Assembly (NCBI GenBank): GCA_012839395.1
Contig: DUNJ01000108.1
Span: forward strand, 1-7,735
Length of the DNA: 7,735 nucleotides
Direction of reading: 5' to 3'
Origin: Tepidimicrobium sp.
GTDB lineage: Bacteria; Bacillota; Clostridia; Tissierellales; Tepidimicrobiaceae
Under the pieces are notes generated by a model. It saw nothing but the letters and a program-made list of their open reading frames with translations. It was not told the origin of the DNA and ran no database searches. Each line of letters starts with the position of its first letter. The first letter of the stretch is position 1. Shown piece after piece: positions 5,942 to 7,735 of this stretch. Made by a program: the position numbers and the translations under genes.

Positions 5942-5968
5942 GTAACAGAATAGACATTCTGTTACATT
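5942..5968. repeat. Right inverted palindromic repeat (candidate recombination site)
   Basis: This is the exact reverse complement of 5095-5121: GTAACAGAAT, spacer AGAC, then ATTCTGTTACATT. The spacer AGAC is the complement of the left GTCT, so the two sites face each other. Recombination between sites in this arrangement would invert the DNA between them. It lies 53 bases from the GH94 stop codon. On the minus strand it lacks a T tract, so it is a poor terminator for GH94. Confidence 0.75.
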
Positions 5969-6020
5969 ATTAGCAATAAAATTTCCACTACTTCTTTTTT
6001 GCAATGCAACACAACAAATA

Positions 6021-7735
6021 TCATTCACCCATCTCAACCGTAATCAGATGATCAGCCCCATCATCTACAAGTTCAACATATCCATTATCGACTCTCTCTC
6101 CATCCATATATATGGAACTTATCCCTTTACAAACTCCATCTGGATTTTTTACTTCTATCTCATAGCTCGTGTTTTTATACCTATATTTAATCTTAAACCC
6201 ACTCCAATCCCTAGGTATACAAGGATCTAATAATATTTTATTCTCTTCTATGCTGAAACCTAAAATGTCTTCCAAGCCCACCCTATATAACCATCCTGAT
6301 GAACCTGTATACCAGGTCCAACCTCCCCTACCCATATGCTGAGGATTTGTATACACATCCGCTGCTACCACATAGGGCTCCACTCCGTACTTAGCGCATT
6401 CTATTGAGGATCTAGTATGATTTATCGGGTTTATCATTCTAAATAGGTCGTAGGCCTTATCTCCATGCCCAAGCATAGCAAAAGCCTTTATAAGCCATGC
6501 GGCTGCATGAGTATATTGGCCGCCATTTTCCCGTATTCCAGGTACATAACTCTTTATATATCCTGGATCCAAATCCACGTCATCAAAAGGTGGTGTGAGC
6601 AATGCTATTATTCCATCCTTCCTATTTACTAAATACTTTTCTGCAGATTCCAGTGCCATTTTAGCTCTTACCTTATCTCCGAGGGTAGATATGACAGACC
6701 AAGATTGGGTTATGGAGTCTATAGTGCATTCGCTATTCTCCTTAGAACCGATTGGAGTACCATTGTCGAAATAGGCTCGCCTATACCATTCCCCGTCCCA
6801 TCCATTGTGTTCTAGGCCTTCTTTTAATTTTGATATGTGCTGCTTATATCTATTGCTCCTTTCAAAATCCTTCATCTTATCACAGATAGGTATAAAATCT
6901 TTAAGCACAGTAGCTAAAAACCACCCCATCCACACCGATTCACCACTACCCTTATGCCCAACTTTATTCATGCCGTCATTCCAATCCCCTCCTCCCATGA
7001 GAGGAAGTCCCCTTTCCCCAAGAGCTAGGGACCTTTCAATAGCCCTAATACAGTGCTCATATACTGTTCCTACATCCTTTGATAGTTTAGGTACCTCGTA
7101 TCTTTCCCGCTCATCATCCCTTAATATAGGGCTTTCTATAAATGGTACCTTTTCCTCAAGTATGCTTTCATCTCCGGTTACCGATACATACTTGGCCACA
7201 CCCAAAGGTAGCCATAATAGATCATCGGAATACCTGCTTCTAATTCCCTTATGAATATCGCTACCAGGAACAGGATGCCACCAATGCTGTATATCCCCTT
7301 CTCTATATTGATGCCTACAATTCCTTATAATTTGCTTCCTGGCCTTTTCCGGCATATGGTATATTGCATTTATAGCATCCTGCATTTGATCCCTGGCTCC
7401 AAAGGCTCCGCCTACCTGGTAAAAGCCGGCCCTACCCCATATCCTGCATGCTATGGTCTGATACATTAACCAGCTATTCATCATATAGTTCATACTATTA
7501 TCTGGAGTTTCTATTTGAATAGTAGACAATTTTCCACTCCAAAATTCCTCAACCCTTTCTAAGGCGGCCTTAGACGCAGCAATATCCTTATAATTATCCA
7601 CCAATATCTTGCATTCTTCCACCGTATTCCCTTCTCCAAGCAAGAATACTATATCCTTTTGTCTCCCTGCAGGGATGGTCACCTGAATATTTATAACACT
7701 ACAGGGATTGTATCCAATTCCCACGGTATTGGATA
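6021..7735 (-). CDS. GH94 beta-glucan phosphorylase/cyclic beta-1,2-glucan synthase-type protein (5' end outside window)
   Basis: C-terminal 570 residues of a GH94 (former glycosyltransferase family 36) protein; these enzymes phosphorolyse beta-glucosides or, in NdvB, process beta-1,2-glucan. The frame is open to base 7735; the GTG at 7724 is internal to the family's conserved region (GIGYNPCSVINIQ, like the DPCAALQ block of NdvB) and is not a start. In order come GGAFGARDQMQDA, EGDIQHWWHPVPG, SDDLLWLPLGVAKY, MGGGDWNDGMN with the catalytic-type Asp pair (about 6975-6986), ENGGQYTHAAAW, EPYVVAADVYTNPQHMGRGG and WTWYTGSSGWLYRVG, then a C-terminal beta domain. The EGDIQHWWH and VAADVY...GRGGWTWYTG blocks point to NdvB or beta-1,2-oligoglucan phosphorylase rather than cellobiose phosphorylase. 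Full length (about 1100 or more than 2500 residues) would tell them apart. Confidence 0.93.
   Translation of the reverse strand, partial: SNTVGIGYNPCSVINIQVTIPAGRQKDIVFLLGEGNTVEECKILVDNYKDIAASKAALERVEEFWSGKLSTIQIETPDNSMNYMMNSWLMYQTIACRIWGRAGFYQVGGAFGARDQMQDAINAIYHMPEKARKQIIRNCRHQYREGDIQHWWHPVPGSDIHKGIRSRYSDDLLWLPLGVAKYVSVTGDESILEEKVPFIESPILRDDERERYEVPKLSKDVGTVYEHCIRAIERSLALGERGLPLMGGGDWNDGMNKVGHKGSGESVWMGWFLATVLKDFIPICDKMKDFERSNRYKQHISKLKEGLEHNGWDGEWYRRAYFDNGTPIGSKENSECTIDSITQSWSVISTLGDKVRAKMALESAEKYLVNRKDGIIALLTPPFDDVDLDPGYIKSYVPGIRENGGQYTHAAAWLIKAFAMLGHGDKAYDLFRMINPINHTRSSIECAKYGVEPYVVAADVYTNPQHMGRGGWTWYTGSSGWLYRVGLEDILGFSIEENKILLDPCIPRDWSGFKIKYRYKNTSYEIEVKNPDGVCKGISSIYMDGERVDNGYVELVDDGADHLITVEMGE

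Larger units (their letters stand above)
5095..5968. mobile_element. Recombinase cassette bounded by inverted palindromic repeats (invertible segment or minimal mobile element)
   Basis: This 874-bp segment carries one gene, a short tyrosine recombinase, with its own promoter, strong ribosome binding site and terminator. It is bounded by perfect 27-bp inverted repeats at 5095-5121 and 5942-5968. Sampled lines of the recombinase gene have about 23-42% GC, against about 43-48% in sampled GH94 lines. It sits between two minus-strand genes. The size and gene content resemble FimB/FimE-type or RecV-type inversion systems, where short tyrosine recombinases flip DNA between inverted sites. A self-moving element is also possible, but no clear target-site duplication was found outside the repeats. 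The boundaries are inferred from the repeats only. Confidence 0.5.

Noticed and set aside
5095..5968. An IS200/IS605-type element, because of the hairpins at both ends
   Set aside because: The gene is a tyrosine recombinase with the R, HxxR, H, Y set, not a Y1 HUH transposase, and the end hairpins are inverted copies rather than the distinct ends of that family.
5822..6037. Minus-strand 71-codon open frame between the recombinase and GH94
   Set aside because: It overlaps the GH94 end, crosses the terminator and the right repeat, has no ribosome binding site, and its residues show no recognisable pattern.
6805..7469. Plus-strand open frames of 149 and 72 codons
   Set aside because: They lie wholly antisense to the strongly conserved GH94 frame and mirror its codon bias; no start signals.
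7722..7724. GTG at 7724 as the start of the GH94 gene
   Set aside because: The frame stays open to the window edge and the residues on both sides belong to a conserved internal block of the family, so the protein continues beyond the window.
1..7735. CRISPR array, tRNA, rRNA or riboswitch (including c-di-GMP riboswitch) in the gaps
   Set aside because: No regularly spaced repeats, tRNA-like folds or recognisable riboswitch cores were seen in the three intergenic regions; a covariance-model scan could not be run.

Overview
The window reads as chromosomal DNA of a low-GC, probably anaerobic Firmicute of the class Clostridia. The grounds are AT-rich intergenic DNA, frequent ATA and AGA/AGG codons, AAGGAGG-type ribosome binding sites, and dCache chemoreceptors and an NdvB-type GH94 enzyme of the kind found there. 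This is inference from style and families; no species is recognised.

Layout. Bases 1-1265 (minus) hold the N-terminal 421 codons of a methyl-accepting chemotaxis protein (MCP1) that runs off the left edge. Bases 1266-1557 are an intergenic region with MCP1 promoter candidates, a palindrome, a decayed tail of an EAL-domain gene, and the terminator of the next operon. Bases 1558-5014 (minus) are a two-gene operon: a cytosolic GGDEF-EAL protein (degenerate GGDEF, intact EAL, so a predicted c-di-GMP phosphodiesterase), then a second, complete chemoreceptor (MCP2) whose start overlaps the EAL stop by 14 bases. Bases 5095-5968 are a small AT-rich cassette with one plus-strand gene, a 186-residue tyrosine recombinase with a complete catalytic set, bounded by two perfect 27-bp inverted copies of a palindromic site. 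Bases 6021-7735 (minus) are the C-terminal part of a GH94 beta-glucan phosphorylase/cyclic glucan synthase-type protein that runs off the right edge.

How it may work together. The phosphodiesterase and MCP2 are probably co-transcribed and translationally coupled, joining c-di-GMP breakdown to chemosensing. The best promoter candidate for this operon lies inside the recombinase-bounded segment and fires out through the left repeat. A second outward promoter candidate lies near the right repeat. The segment therefore has the parts of a self-encoded invertible switch that could change transcription of the c-di-GMP/chemotaxis operon. It could equally be a minimal mobile element. The sequence cannot decide between these.

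History. MCP1 and MCP2 are tandem paralogues, collinear from just before TM1 onward. The DNA just upstream of MCP1 still aligns, without gaps and in register, with the last 29 codons of the EAL gene, including one CAA-to-TAA nonsense change. MCP1 therefore probably arose by duplication of an EAL-MCP unit whose EAL part was then lost. MCP1 has since gained a very lysine-rich N-terminal extension.
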